Shown here piece by piece: positions 18,245 to 28,126 of a stretch of 64,000 nt of DNA. Both the position numbers and the translations under genes were made by a program. Below the pieces are notes generated by a model. It was given only the letters and a program-made list of their open reading frames with translations. It searched no databases and was not told the DNA's origin. The stretch is from positions 1-64,000 of the forward strand of contig NZ_NMPZ01000007.1 in the NCBI RefSeq assembly GCF_002224675.1, given 5' to 3'. Origin of the DNA: Segatella copri (GTDB lineage: Bacteria; Bacteroidota; Bacteroidia; Bacteroidales; Bacteroidaceae). Every line of letters starts with the position of its first letter. Positions within the stretch are counted from its first letter, which is position 1.

Positions 18245-18574
18245 AGAATAAAGATTGAGATTAAAGACTTTTAGAGTGGAAATCTTTGTGTTTAGGTTGG
18301 TTTTTAACATTTGAGAATACTTGGCGAATTTCCTCTGATAGACGATCACAAGAAACAAGTATATATATAATAGGTGTAATAGGACTATATTCTATCTTTT
18401 ATCCCCCAAAACAATATTTTGTTATTGAAAATACATAATGGGAGCATAAATATCTATATTTAGCTTGTTTTGACTTGCTTTTAAGCCTTAAATTATCCTC
18501 CATATTTGTACCATAAAAGTTTTAAAGTATTGACTATCAAAGCACTTTATTTTCTTTAAGAAGTAAGTTAGAAA
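18245..18574. other. Divergent AT-rich intergenic region
   Basis: This lies between the minus-strand UpxY gene and the plus-strand lipoprotein gene. It is AT-rich like the glycan operon. I find no coding sequence, and no clear TAnnTTTG box for the lipoprotein gene. Confidence 0.4.
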
Positions 18575-19291
18575 ATGAAAGAGTGTAAATATTGGATAGT
18601 TGTATTGCTACAGCTATGCTTTCTTTCTATCAGTTGTGGAGAAAAGAGGACAAAACAAGTTGCTCCTGCTCAAGATCATGTCATTTTGAAATTTGAAAAT
18701 AATGAAGATGGAAAGTATTCGCAAGCGATGATAGCACAAATCATCAAACATTTTCATCTGCCAAATAATACTGTTGTAACAGTTGAGGATGTTGATGCAA
18801 TCTTGTTGAGAAGTGTTGATGGGGGAGATGGCATTTATGGCGGTGACGTAGTTAGCATTTGGAAGTATTATAAGAAGCAGAATGATATTCAAGAAATAGT
18901 TACGGCGCATCCTATGGCAGATTTGTTATGGTATAATCCTGATAAAAAATATGGTGTAACGATAGGGCTAGATTCTGTTTTTGTGGCAAGTGAAGCCATG
19001 CTTGTCCCTCTAAATCCTGATGTGGTAGTTGTAAATGGAACAATAGACAAGATGAATACAATTTATACTTTTATAGTAGATAAGGATGCGGGAAAGGCAA
19101 TATTGTTACCATCTAATCTCGGCTGTGTAGGTTTTACATCTGAAGATGGATTACCAATCTGCCAGTCTTATCGTCATTATTCTGATACTAGGTTTGGTAG
19201 GTATTCTGTGGTATCTGTTTATGATTTGGATGGAAACCTCGTCAAGGAAATGTCGTTTGAAGATTATAAAAAAGACACTAGTGATTTCTAA
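18575..19291 (+). CDS. Hypothetical lipoprotein
   Basis: The 238-residue protein has an N-terminal signal (WIVVLLQLCFLSISC) ending in a lipobox at Cys21, so it is likely an envelope lipoprotein. The mature part has no cysteine cluster or catalytic motif that I recognise; it mixes beta-rich stretches with an acidic segment (VDGGDGIYGGD). It is transcribed away from the glycan operon and shares its AT-rich composition, so it may have arrived with it. No function is assigned. Confidence 0.7.
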   Translation: MKECKYWIVVLLQLCFLSISCGEKRTKQVAPAQDHVILKFENNEDGKYSQAMIAQIIKHFHLPNNTVVTVEDVDAILLRSVDGGDGIYGGDVVSIWKYYKKQNDIQEIVTAHPMADLLWYNPDKKYGVTIGLDSVFVASEAMLVPLNPDVVVVNGTIDKMNTIYTFIVDKDAGKAILLPSNLGCVGFTSEDGLPICQSYRHYSDTRFGRYSVVSVYDLDGNLVKEMSFEDYKKDTSDF

Positions 19292-19590
19292 ATGGACAGA
19301 AAAGCGGCATCTTATTTTGCAAAATTCAGATTTGGATTTTTATATAGCCTCAAACGGTGTAGCTTTGAAAGCTGATTTTGAAAATCTTTAGACGGCAAAA
19401 AGTTGCCCGCCTAGGGGCAATATTGTGCCCTAGTAAGACAATAAGTGAAATGTCCCCATTCGCATTTGAAATCTACAGGATGGCGCATAAAACTTACAGA
19501 CTTTCCATCCGTTCTTTAGTAAGAAAAATTATAATTATCGCTATTGTTGCTTGAAGGGTATGAAGAGAAATGATATGTAAAAAATAAAAT
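19292..19590. other. Intergenic region without a clear gene
   Basis: Only short open stretches occur. A GC-richer hairpin-like piece near 19407-19430 (GCCCGCCTAGGGGCAATATT…GCCC) might end the lipoprotein transcript, but it has no T-run. Nothing else is seen. Confidence 0.35.
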
Positions 19591-19642
19591 GAAACACCGT
19601 TTGGAATCTTCATTAAACAAGAAAATTTCAAACGGTGTTTTA
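19591..19642 (-). terminator. Terminator after the first AAA-ATPase/PD-(D/E)XK gene
   Basis: The arms AAACACCGTTTG and CAAACGGTGTTT pair across the interval, with A/T-rich flanks on both sides. It lies 8 bases past the stop at 19650. Confidence 0.75.
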
Positions 19643-19649
19643 TTTGTTC

Positions 19650-21254
19650 TTAAGCCTCTGAAGAAATCTGCAGCTTCCAGCCATCAATTGTACCTGTCTC
19701 AGATGAGAAGTTGCAGCCTATCTGGTATATCTTTCTTTTGTCGGCGGCATACTCACGAGCATATCCTTTTGTTTCGATTTGTTTCAAAGCATCAAGGGCT
19801 GAACCATCACGCTTAAACTCAAAGATATAAACAAAATTAGGGGTCTCTACGATACAGTCTACTCGTCCCTCGCTTTGCTCTTTCTCAATCAAGACAGTAA
19901 AGCAACTTATCATGCGAATCACCAAATAAAATGTGTATTGGAAATAGCGCTCTTTTTCCCGCTCGTCGTCCTTGCGTCGCTGACTATATGGGATGCTGGC
20001 GAAGAAGGAGGTTAGTAGCTTCTCCAATTTGTCGCAATCTCCCGTCTTCATAGTGTTAACTACCTCTATAACCCATGCGTCTGGTGACTCCTTGGGTCTC
20101 AGATAATTGGCTGCCACCATGGTTACGAAACCCGCTTTTACCTCGTCGTTTGGAAAATCCAAGAGATAGGAATCGGTATCCATGTTCCAATCCTTAATGG
20201 TGAGATAACCGCTCTGGTAAATCATAGGTAGGGGAGCCTCTATATCTGCCTTGTAGTCAATGAAACTGCTCGTTGGATAATACTTTCCTGTCAACTCGTT
20301 GAGGTTTTCGTCGGAATGAGCCAATAAGCGAACCAGATAGGTTGGCGAACCTGTACGGAACCAGAAATCACTCAGGATTTTCTTGCTCAGTGAGTTCAAG
20401 ATGCTGAAAGGATTGTAGATGTCGAGCATGCTTGGACTGAAGTGATAACCATCATACTTGCGCTTGAGTCGATATTTCATCTCATCTTCAGATACTTTAT
20501 ATCTTACGGACATTGCCTTGATTTGTTCATCGAAGGTTGAGTATAATTCTTCCTCTGTGATTCCGCAAAGTGCCTCGTAGTGGTCGTCCATACTAATGTC
20601 GTTAGGCTGGTTGAAACCACTAAACACACTAACTTGCGAGAACTTGGTGACACCAGTCAATAGCACGAATTTCAAATCTCTGTCAGCTGCTTTGAAGACG
20701 CTGTAGAATCCTTTCATGATTTCACGGTGTCTATCTTCCAACAAACGCTCGTTACCTTCAGAATCGAAGGTCTTTAATCCTGTGTCCAAGACATCCAGTA
20801 AAGGTTTGTCATATTCGTCAATCAAGACAACGGCGCCCTGTCCTGTCTTTTCATGAGCAGTTCTCAATACAGCCATAAATCGGTCTCCCAAGGTGGTGGC
20901 TAATGGATCCCTTCCGTAAATCAACTCTTGGGTTTCAACAAAAGTCAACAAAGTCTTTTCCAATTCGCCTGCTTGTGTGAAATCCTTACCATTGAAGTCT
21001 ATATGGAAAACAGGATATTGCTTCCATTCTTTTTCTAATTGTTCGATGGCAAGTCCTTTAAACAGTTCTTTCTGTCCTTGGAAGTAGCATTCCAGAGTAG
21101 AAATCAACAACGACTTTCCGAATCGTCTTGGACGACTCAGAAAATATATTTTCCCATTATGTACTAAATCATAGAGGATTTTGGTTTTGTCGAGATAAAC
21201 ATAACCGCCATCTATAATTTCGCTAAAGTCTTGTATTCCTATAGGGTATTTCAT
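19650..21254 (-). CDS. AAA-ATPase-like / PD-(D/E)XK nuclease domain protein (copy 1)
   Basis: This protein has 534 residues. The N-terminal AAA-ATPase_like domain includes a Walker A variant RPRRFGKSLLIST near residues 40-52 and VVLIDEYDKPLLD as Walker B. The C-terminal PD-(D/E)XK domain ends with GRVDCIVETPNFVYIFEFKRDG. The family is greatly expanded in Bacteroidetes and its role is unsettled. A near-identical paralogue in the same orientation lies at 39283-40893. A -7 box TAACTTTG at 21280-21287 (complement) gives a very short leader. Confidence 0.9.
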   Translation of the reverse strand: MKYPIGIQDFSEIIDGGYVYLDKTKILYDLVHNGKIYFLSRPRRFGKSLLISTLECYFQGQKELFKGLAIEQLEKEWKQYPVFHIDFNGKDFTQAGELEKTLLTFVETQELIYGRDPLATTLGDRFMAVLRTAHEKTGQGAVVLIDEYDKPLLDVLDTGLKTFDSEGNERLLEDRHREIMKGFYSVFKAADRDLKFVLLTGVTKFSQVSVFSGFNQPNDISMDDHYEALCGITEEELYSTFDEQIKAMSVRYKVSEDEMKYRLKRKYDGYHFSPSMLDIYNPFSILNSLSKKILSDFWFRTGSPTYLVRLLAHSDENLNELTGKYYPTSSFIDYKADIEAPLPMIYQSGYLTIKDWNMDTDSYLLDFPNDEVKAGFVTMVAANYLRPKESPDAWVIEVVNTMKTGDCDKLEKLLTSFFASIPYSQRRKDDEREKERYFQYTFYLVIRMISCFTVLIEKEQSEGRVDCIVETPNFVYIFEFKRDGSALDALKQIETKGYAREYAADKRKIYQIGCNFSSETGTIDGWKLQISSEA

Positions 21255-21279
21255 ATTGTTGCTTTATTTGAATTTTTGG

Positions 21280-21287
21280 CAAAGTTA
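21280..21287 (-). promoter_or_regulatory. -7 box for AAA-ATPase/PD-(D/E)XK copy 1
   Basis: TAACTTTG on the minus strand lies 25 bases before ATG 21254. The same box and surroundings recur before copy 2 at 40919-40926. Confidence 0.6.
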
Positions 21288-21351
21288 CGAAAAATATTGG
21301 TATATGCAAAAGAAAGCAGAATAAATTGTTTTCCTTTTCAGATAAAAACAT

Positions 21352-21359
21352 TAACTTTG
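21352..21359 (+). promoter_or_regulatory. -7 box for the HAD hydrolase gene
   Basis: TAACTTTG fits TAnnTTTG. It lies 12 bases before ATG 21372 and 21 before ATG 21381, which argues against the longer frame starting at 21231. Confidence 0.6.
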
Positions 21360-21371
21360 CAACTAAAAGAA

Positions 21372-22112
21372 ATGAAAAGTATGGAAAAACTGAAAGATAT
21401 CAGGGCGATAGCCTTCGATGCCGACGATACGCTCTGGGCATTGCAGAATTACTTTGAGGATGTAGAGCATGAATATTGCGAGCTTCTTTCTGCTTATGGC
21501 AAGGAGAAGGAGATTTCTGCAGCCCTCTTTGAAACGGAAAGTCGGAATATGGCAGACTTGGGATATGGCTGCAAGGCTTTCACCCTTTCGCTGGTAGAAA
21601 ATGCCATCAAGGTGAGTCATGGTAAGGTGGAGGCGAATGTCATTGCTCAGATTCTGGATCTGGGCAAGAGCCTCCTGCATCTTGATGCCAAACCGCTGGA
21701 GGGTGTTGAGGCTACTCTTGCCCGCATCCGTGAAATGAGAGTAGGGCAGGAGGATGGTTCTTCCGGTGAAAGAAGATACAGGTTGGCTGTCTTTACCAAG
21801 GGAGAACTGATGGATCAGGAGAATAAGTTGTGGCGTTCGGGGCTGCAGCGCTATTTTGATGTGGTAAGTATCGTGAGCGATAAGAAGCCCGAGGCTTACC
21901 GCCGTCTTTGCCGGGAAATGGAAGTGAAGCCCGAAGAGCTTCTTATGGTGGGCAACAGCTTTAAGAGCGATATTGCGCCGGCATTGAAAATCGGAGCCTC
22001 TGCCGTCCATATCCCTTTTCATACCACCTGGGCGCACGAAAAGATAGAGGAGTTTGAACATCCCAACCTCCGCCGCATCTCCCGCTTTGCGCAGCTGCTG
22101 GACATCCTGTAG
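21372..22112 (+). CDS. HAD-superfamily hydrolase
   Basis: This is a cytosolic phosphatase-like protein of about 246 residues. The HAD motif I is AFDADDTLW (nucleophile Asp in DADDT), motif II is around LAVFTKGE, and motifs III/IV are VSDKKPEAYRR and MVGNSFKSDIAPALKIG. This resembles the YjjG/FMN-type phosphatases in size. The frame is open back to 21231, but the promoter box and conserved start place translation at 21372 or 21381. The substrate is unknown. Confidence 0.87.
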   Translation: MKSMEKLKDIRAIAFDADDTLWALQNYFEDVEHEYCELLSAYGKEKEISAALFETESRNMADLGYGCKAFTLSLVENAIKVSHGKVEANVIAQILDLGKSLLHLDAKPLEGVEATLARIREMRVGQEDGSSGERRYRLAVFTKGELMDQENKLWRSGLQRYFDVVSIVSDKKPEAYRRLCREMEVKPEELLMVGNSFKSDIAPALKIGASAVHIPFHTTWAHEKIEEFEHPNLRRISRFAQLLDIL

Positions 22113-22358
22113 CTTCCTTGGGGCAATATGTGCATCCCGGCAGTGTTAGCTTCAATTCTTCCCGCTACTTCAATGAGTACGATTATACCGAATCAGCTGA
22201 TGAGGAAATTGAGGGAAGTTAAGGGGAGTGATAACTTCTCTAACTTCCCCACATTATATAAAAAGGATAAAGAGAGGGCGAAAAAGCAAGTTTTATATGT
22301 TTTTTCGCCTCATTTGCATTTATTAACTTTTTTTTAGACAACTTATTAAAATTTATCG
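22113..22358. other. Intergenic region upstream of the PUL
   Basis: It contains a hairpin at 22213-22249 (GGGAAGTTA / TAACTTCCC, with an inner pair) that may end the HAD transcript but lacks a T-run. The rest is AT-rich and non-coding as far as I can see. Confidence 0.4.
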
Positions 22359-22366
22359 TAAATTTG
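22359..22366 (+). promoter_or_regulatory. -7 box for the susC-led PUL
   Basis: TAAATTTG fits TAnnTTTG and implies a leader of about 130 bases before the SusC start at 22506. No -33 box is clear. No ECF sigma/anti-sigma, HTCS or SusR-type regulator gene is present next to the PUL. Confidence 0.55.
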
Positions 22367-22505
22367 CAACCAGTTATTAAAATACGATAAGCTAAGCAAT
22401 AAGAATCATTAATAGAAATATATATATATAGTCAGACTATTATATAATTAAGAATCTGATTATCTCTATAAAACTACATAATATAACAATTAAAACCAAA
22501 CAATT

Positions 22506-25500
22506 ATGAGCAAAAAAAGTCAGTTTGGCATGACCCTATTACTATCTACGATTTTAGTAGGTGGCGCCAATGCGAGTACTGTTCCTTCCTCAAGTACATT
22601 TGGTGTAGCCCAGGTAACACAGCAGGGCGCTGTTTGCAAGGGTGTGGTAAAGGACGCTGCTGGTGAACCAATTATTGGTGCAACGGTCAAGGTGAAAGGT
22701 TCCGAAAAGACAGGAGCTGTAACTGACCTGGATGGTGTATTTACCCTTTCTGGTGTAGAAAAAGGACAGACTGTTGTTGTTTCCTACATTGGTTATGTAA
22801 CACAGGAAGTGAAGTTCAAAGGTCAACCTTTGGATGTTGTAATCTATGAAGATTCTAAAACCCTCAACGAAGTAGTTGTAGTAGGTTACGGTACTACTTC
22901 TAAGAGAAAGACCACATCTGCCATCTCTTCTGTAAAGGCAGATGACATCGCTAAGGTACCTGTACCTAATATTACACAGAGTTTGGCAGGACGTGCTCCT
23001 GGTCTTATCGTGCAGCAGTCAGGTGGTGGTATCAATGCCAAGGCATCTATCAGTATCCGTGGTGGTGGCACACCTCTCTACGTTATCGATAACATTATCT
23101 GTGAGGAGCGTGACTTCCAGAACTTGAATACAGATGATATCGACCAGGTAACTGTATTGAAGGATGCTTCTGCTACCGCTATCTACGGTGCTCGAGCAGC
23201 CAACGGTATCATCATGGTAACTACCAAGAAGGGTGCTACAGGCAAGTTGAATATTGACTATAGCTTCAACTACACACTCTCTCAGCCAGCCGACTTGCAG
23301 GATAAGGTAGATTCTTACACAGCAGCTACCTATCTGAACCGCGGTCTGGAATATGACGGACGTGCCCCTCAGTACTCTCAGGAAGAACTGGAACTCTTCC
23401 GCAACGGTTCTGATCCAAAGGGTCATCCTAATGTAGATTGGCAGGACGTATGTATGCGTACTTTCGCTCCTGAAATGCGCCACAATCTCTCTGTTGCAGG
23501 TGGTAATGATGTAATGAAGATCTACACTGGTCTGGGTTACTACAACCAGGAGTCTATCTATCGCACCAACTCCAACAACATGCAGCGCTACAACTTCCGT
23601 ACCAATATGGAGGCTTACTTCAAGCAGATTGGTTTGAAGGTACAGACAGGTGTAGATGCTTACATCGTGGATACCAAGGAACCTGCAACTGCTTCTGGCC
23701 GTGGATACTACAATGTATGGTCTCACATCCAGAACAAGCGCCCTTGGGAGCCTGCTTACAACCAGTACGGACAGATTTACAGCGGTACTACCGATAACCC
23801 ACTCGTTGACATCAGCGGTGATGGCGGTTACTATAAGGAACAAATCAGTTCTGTACGCGGTAACCTCAACCTGATCTGGGAGGTGCCATGGGTGAAGGGA
23901 CTTACCCTGAAGGCGCTCGCCAGCTACGGTATCGTGAACGACCACAACAAGACCTGGGAGAAGTCTGCACAGACATACGATTGGGAGGGCAATCCTGCTA
24001 CAGCCAACAAGCCTAGCCTGAGCAAGAACGTTTACTACCGCAGCAACTTCAATACTCAGTTCTTCGTTGACTACTCTCGTACCTTCTTTGAGAAGCATAC
24101 AGTAGGTGCAACCTTCGGTGTTGAGGCCAGCGGTTCAGATTACGACAACTCATCTCTGGCTCGTAACTCATACCTCTTCGACGTTGACCAGATGAATTCA
24201 GGTCCTGTAGATACAGCTACCAACGGTTCATCAGAGGGTGTAGGTTATCGCCGTGCAGCCTTTATCGGCCGTTTGAAGTACGACTATGATTCTCGCTACA
24301 TGTTCGAGGTGAATATGCGTCATGACGGTAGTGACTACTTCCCAAAGAACAAGCGTTGGGGAACCTTCTTCTCTGGCTCTGCAGCATGGGCAGTATCTGA
24401 TGAGGCATTCTACAAGAACCTCGGTATCGACAAGGTGCTCAACCTCTTGAAGATCCGTTCTTCTTACGGTGAGATCGGTCAGGACAGTAATGTAAATCGT
24501 TTCGCTTATGTATCTTCTTATGGTATGAATACCCGTGGTGCTTACCTCGGCGGCAAGTGGTACTCAAGCTTCTATGAGGGTAATCTTATCAGTCCAGATA
24601 TGACCTGGTACACCACCAAGGACTTCAACATCGGTGTTGACTTCGCTACACTCAACAGTCGCTTGTCAGGATCTATCGATTACTTTGCCAAGGTTACAAC
24701 AGGTTACATCGCTTCACCTTCAAACGTAGGTTATACAGCTCCTCTGGGCAAGAACCTTCCTTACGTGAAGTCAGACGGTGAGAGCATCCGCCGTGGTGCT
24801 GAGTTCGTACTCCAGTGGAAGGACAACATCGGTGACTTGAAGTATGGTGTTTCTGCCAACTTCACTTTCTACGATGACCGTTGGAACATCAACCCTAACG
24901 AGAGCGAGACTTCATTGAAGAACCCATATAAGCGCAGCACACAGGTAGGTGCTTACTCTGGTGTTTACTACAAGAACCTCGGCTTCTACAAGAATTATGA
25001 GGACGTCATGAACAGTCCTAAGCGTAATGGCTCAACCAACCTGATGGCCGGTGACTTGAAGTACTACGACTTCAACGGTGACGGTAAGATTGATGGTGAT
25101 GACCAGTATCGCCAGGGTTCAGGTGGAACTCCACAGTCTAACTATGGTTTCAATGTAGATTTGGAATACAAGGGCTGGTCGCTCAATATGTTGTGGCAGG
25201 GTGCTACCAACTATAACCTCTATATAGATAGCATTCTTCAGGGTGGTAACAGTAACTATTTGCCAGTGATTTACGATTTCCAGAAGGATATCTGGGCACC
25301 TGACAATACCAACAGTCTCTACCCACGTCAGCATGCATCAGCAGGTTTCAACGGCAACAACAACTTCGTAAGCTCTAACTTCTGGTTGGTTGATGCTCAC
25401 TACCTGCGCTTGAAGACCCTCTCTATCGGTTACGACTTGAAGCGTACCGTTCTCAGCAAGCTGGGATGGTTTACCAAGTGTAATGTATCTCTCGCAGGCT

Positions 25501-25622
25501 ACAACCTCCTTACCTTCAGCCCTGCCAAGAAGTGGGGATTCGATCCTGAGTCAGGTTCTGGTAGTGGTTATACATATCCGATTTCAAGAGTATATACAAT
25601 CAGCGTGAACATCGGCTTCTAA
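22506..25622 (+). CDS. SusC/RagA-family TonB-linked outer membrane transporter
   Basis: This 1038-residue protein imports oligosaccharides across the outer membrane with its SusD partner and TonB energy. A signal peptide occupies about residues 1-23. A carboxypeptidase-D-like N-terminal domain follows (VCKGVVKDAAGEPIIGATVKVKG), then the SusC pattern LNEVVVVGYGTTSKR and the plug (NITQSLAGRAPGLIVQQSGG; YGARAANGIIMVTTKKG). The rest is a 22-strand barrel ending in an aromatic residue (VNIGF). It is followed 31 bp later by SusD. Confidence 0.96.
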   Translation: MSKKSQFGMTLLLSTILVGGANASTVPSSSTFGVAQVTQQGAVCKGVVKDAAGEPIIGATVKVKGSEKTGAVTDLDGVFTLSGVEKGQTVVVSYIGYVTQEVKFKGQPLDVVIYEDSKTLNEVVVVGYGTTSKRKTTSAISSVKADDIAKVPVPNITQSLAGRAPGLIVQQSGGGINAKASISIRGGGTPLYVIDNIICEERDFQNLNTDDIDQVTVLKDASATAIYGARAANGIIMVTTKKGATGKLNIDYSFNYTLSQPADLQDKVDSYTAATYLNRGLEYDGRAPQYSQEELELFRNGSDPKGHPNVDWQDVCMRTFAPEMRHNLSVAGGNDVMKIYTGLGYYNQESIYRTNSNNMQRYNFRTNMEAYFKQIGLKVQTGVDAYIVDTKEPATASGRGYYNVWSHIQNKRPWEPAYNQYGQIYSGTTDNPLVDISGDGGYYKEQISSVRGNLNLIWEVPWVKGLTLKALASYGIVNDHNKTWEKSAQTYDWEGNPATANKPSLSKNVYYRSNFNTQFFVDYSRTFFEKHTVGATFGVEASGSDYDNSSLARNSYLFDVDQMNSGPVDTATNGSSEGVGYRRAAFIGRLKYDYDSRYMFEVNMRHDGSDYFPKNKRWGTFFSGSAAWAVSDEAFYKNLGIDKVLNLLKIRSSYGEIGQDSNVNRFAYVSSYGMNTRGAYLGGKWYSSFYEGNLISPDMTWYTTKDFNIGVDFATLNSRLSGSIDYFAKVTTGYIASPSNVGYTAPLGKNLPYVKSDGESIRRGAEFVLQWKDNIGDLKYGVSANFTFYDDRWNINPNESETSLKNPYKRSTQVGAYSGVYYKNLGFYKNYEDVMNSPKRNGSTNLMAGDLKYYDFNGDGKIDGDDQYRQGSGGTPQSNYGFNVDLEYKGWSLNMLWQGATNYNLYIDSILQGGNSNYLPVIYDFQKDIWAPDNTNSLYPRQHASAGFNGNNNFVSSNFWLVDAHYLRLKTLSIGYDLKRTVLSKLGWFTKCNVSLAGYNLLTFSPAKKWGFDPESGSGSGYTYPISRVYTISVNIGF

Positions 25623-25653
25623 ATTCTAACAATAATTAAAAAGCATATTCATT

Positions 25654-27510
25654 ATGAAACATAAACATATATTGCCAATTCTGTTGATGGGAGCCCTCGG
25701 CCTTCAGAGCTGCAGCGATTTCCTCGACACCAAGCCAACAGAAGGCTATCCTGAAACAACTGTTTGGGAGACACAGGGTACTGTTGATGCATTCGTCATC
25801 GGAAACTATGGCAATGCATTCGGCCTTTACGAATGGTTCTCTACATGGGACAAGACATTCACCAACAACATGGTGAACTGCCGTGCCGACTGTCCAGGCG
25901 AGGCTCGTGGCCTTATCGAGAACACCTACGATTGTGGTTTGAACAGCCGTTTTACCTCTATCCGTAACTGTAACCTCATCATCGAGAAGATGAAGGAATC
26001 ATCTATTCCTGAGGCTTACAAGGCACGCTACACAGCAGAGGCAAAGATGATGCGCGCCATGATTTACTTCGACCTGGCTCGCAAGGCTGGCCGTTATATC
26101 TGGGTGGACCGTGTACTCAACACCAACGATGAGTTCAATCTTCCTCTTACCAAGGATATCGTAGAGAGCTACCAGCACGTACTGACCGATTTGCGTGAGG
26201 CTATTCCTAACTTGCCAGAAGAGGCAGAGGCTGGTCGCCTGACAAAGAATGCCGGCTATGCATTCCTCTCTGAGGTTTGCCTTACAGCTGCAGCCTATAC
26301 CAACGACAATGCATCTCTGCAGGCAGGCAAGAGCCTTTATCAGGAGGCTATCGACGCAGTTGACGCCCTCAAAGGTGTTTCACTCGATGCCAACTATGAG
26401 AGTATCTTCAACCAGGACGGTGCTTACTCTTCACCAGAGATCATTCTGGCTCAGTACTGGAGCAAGGACAATACAACCGTACAGGGTACTGATATGATCA
26501 ACCTCATCCCTAACCTGCTCAACTCAAACCTTGAGAAGAACGGTTGCGGACCTTTGTTCAAGAATCCAGATATCTTTGAGTGCTGGCTCGACCACACTCC
26601 AAGCCAGAACCTCGTAGATGACTATCTGGTTATCGACCAGGAGACAGGTAAGGCAGTACGCTGGTATGAGGCTTCACAATTCGTCAACAACACCACTCCT
26701 ATCAGCCGCGATGAGGCTATTGCCAGCATCGAGCACAAGGATGATGCAGAGTTTGACGGTGGTCAGTACTTCAAGGCATTCAAGGTAAAGACTGCTGGTA
26801 CCAACATCAGCGACCTGATGTATCAGCACCGTGACAAGCGTTTCGACGCTTCTATCGTTCACGACGGTTCTACATACCTCGGCGAGAACATCACCACTTA
26901 CACTCGTGGTAACTTCAGCCGCTGGGCAACCAACCGTTACGCTAACGACCACGTGCCTCTGACCAACTACGCTATGCGCAAGTACATCTATACCAACTGG
27001 GATCCACGTCCATTCTACAATGTATATACGGATTACCACAAGGTTATCTTCCGCTATGGCCGTTGCTTGCTCAACAAGGCAGAGGCTCAGCTTCGTCTGA
27101 ACAAGGTATCTGATGCAGTAGCTACTCTCAACCTGACTCGCCAGACTCATGGTGGTCTTCCAGCTTCTGAGGCAAGTACACTTGCTGATGCATGGAAGGA
27201 CTACAAGATTGAGCGCCGCGTAGAACTCTTCTGGGAGGGTGACTGGTACTTCAGTCTCCTGCGTTGGGGTAAGTATGGTCAGGAGGCTAACGATGGTAAG
27301 GCTCCTGGTAGCGTAATCAATGAGCTTACAGAACCTGCAACATTCATCGAGATCAAGCCAGACCACTCTGCTTTCTATATCGGTAATGTTCAGCTTTCTA
27401 ACGACAAGCGTGCATTCGATACCCGCTCTTATCTCTTCCCTATTCCTAAGTCATTGATTCAGGCAAACTCTGCCATCAACGAATCAGACCAGAACCCAGG
27501 ATGGGAGTAA
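25654..27510 (+). CDS. SusD/RagB-family outer membrane glycan-binding lipoprotein
   Basis: This 618-residue surface lipoprotein caps the SusC barrel and binds glycan. The signal peptide ends at a lipobox (LGLQSCSDFLDTKP; Cys20). Typical SusD features are KARYTAEAKMMRAMIYFDLARKAG and the closing region IERRVELFWEGDWYFSLLRWGK. It is paired with the SusC gene upstream and is followed 30 bp later by a small lipoprotein. Confidence 0.96.
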   Translation: MKHKHILPILLMGALGLQSCSDFLDTKPTEGYPETTVWETQGTVDAFVIGNYGNAFGLYEWFSTWDKTFTNNMVNCRADCPGEARGLIENTYDCGLNSRFTSIRNCNLIIEKMKESSIPEAYKARYTAEAKMMRAMIYFDLARKAGRYIWVDRVLNTNDEFNLPLTKDIVESYQHVLTDLREAIPNLPEEAEAGRLTKNAGYAFLSEVCLTAAAYTNDNASLQAGKSLYQEAIDAVDALKGVSLDANYESIFNQDGAYSSPEIILAQYWSKDNTTVQGTDMINLIPNLLNSNLEKNGCGPLFKNPDIFECWLDHTPSQNLVDDYLVIDQETGKAVRWYEASQFVNNTTPISRDEAIASIEHKDDAEFDGGQYFKAFKVKTAGTNISDLMYQHRDKRFDASIVHDGSTYLGENITTYTRGNFSRWATNRYANDHVPLTNYAMRKYIYTNWDPRPFYNVYTDYHKVIFRYGRCLLNKAEAQLRLNKVSDAVATLNLTRQTHGGLPASEASTLADAWKDYKIERRVELFWEGDWYFSLLRWGKYGQEANDGKAPGSVINELTEPATFIEIKPDHSAFYIGNVQLSNDKRAFDTRSYLFPIPKSLIQANSAINESDQNPGWE

Positions 27511-27540
27511 TATTATTAATAAACAAAAAATCGAATAGAA

Positions 27541-28017
27541 ATGAAAAAGATATCTCTTTCAACACTCAAATGGGTGTTTCTGTTGGTTTGCATGCCTCTT
27601 CTCACAGCATGTAATTGGGAGGATCTGCCTGCTTATGAGGAGGCGGAAATCAGCGCCGTACAGCTCTACCACCGTTGGGCAAGTACAGACAAGGACCCTA
27701 TCACTGGCGAGCCTGTGGTAAAGGAAAAGCGTTTGAACTGCCAGAGTGCTGTTGACTCTGAGAATGGCGTCATCAACGTAAGTGTTTCCGTTCCTGATGC
27801 TGGCGGCGACTTCACAGAAGAAGTACGCAACCAGGTAACTCAGAGCAAGTTGTGGGGTCAGGTAACTGTTTCTACAGCAGCTCGTATTACTCCTGTTGAG
27901 GGAACTGCTAACTTGGGTACTCCAGACGATTGGACCAAGGAACGCAAGTTCAGCGTAAAGGCTGCCAATGGCAACACAAAGATCTGGACTATTAAAATTG
28001 TTAGTTTTAATAAATAA
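27541..28017 (+). CDS. Small PUL-associated lipoprotein, DUF5018-like
   Basis: This 158-residue lipoprotein has its lipobox at LLTAC (Cys24). The mature part has a beta-sandwich look and ends with ANGNTKIWTIKIVSFNK, as seen in DUF5018-like domains attached to SusD-type operons. It sits third in the PUL, the usual place of a surface glycan-binding or assembly lipoprotein. The glycan-binding role is inference. Confidence 0.75.
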   Translation: MKKISLSTLKWVFLLVCMPLLTACNWEDLPAYEEAEISAVQLYHRWASTDKDPITGEPVVKEKRLNCQSAVDSENGVINVSVSVPDAGGDFTEEVRNQVTQSKLWGQVTVSTAARITPVEGTANLGTPDDWTKERKFSVKAANGNTKIWTIKIVSFNK

Positions 28018-28057
28018 GCTTGCCAGCTCCTATTTCAGGAGTTAGACAGAAAAAGGG

Positions 28058-28096
28058 GAAAGCCCGGAATCTTCTCTGATTTCGGGCTTTCTTAAA
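28058..28096 (+). terminator. Hairpin between the PUL lipoprotein and GH110 genes
   Basis: A 14-bp stem (GAAAGCCCGGAATC / GATTTCGGGCTTTC, 28058-28091, one G-U) with a six-base loop, followed by TTAAAA. It may terminate or attenuate the susCD transcript before the GH110 gene, so the enzyme could be made at a lower level. Confidence 0.6.
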
Positions 28097-28126
28097 ATTA
28101 AGAATAATAGAAAAGGTATCATTATA

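Noticed and set aside
18169-18574. Invertible promoter upstream of the UpxY operon, as in Bacteroides capsules
   Set aside because: I searched for inverted repeats flanking the -7 box and found none convincing; no invertase gene is near.
21231-21371. N-terminal extension of the HAD protein
   Set aside because: A promoter box lies inside it, it overlaps the start of the opposite-strand gene, and it does not resemble HAD proteins.
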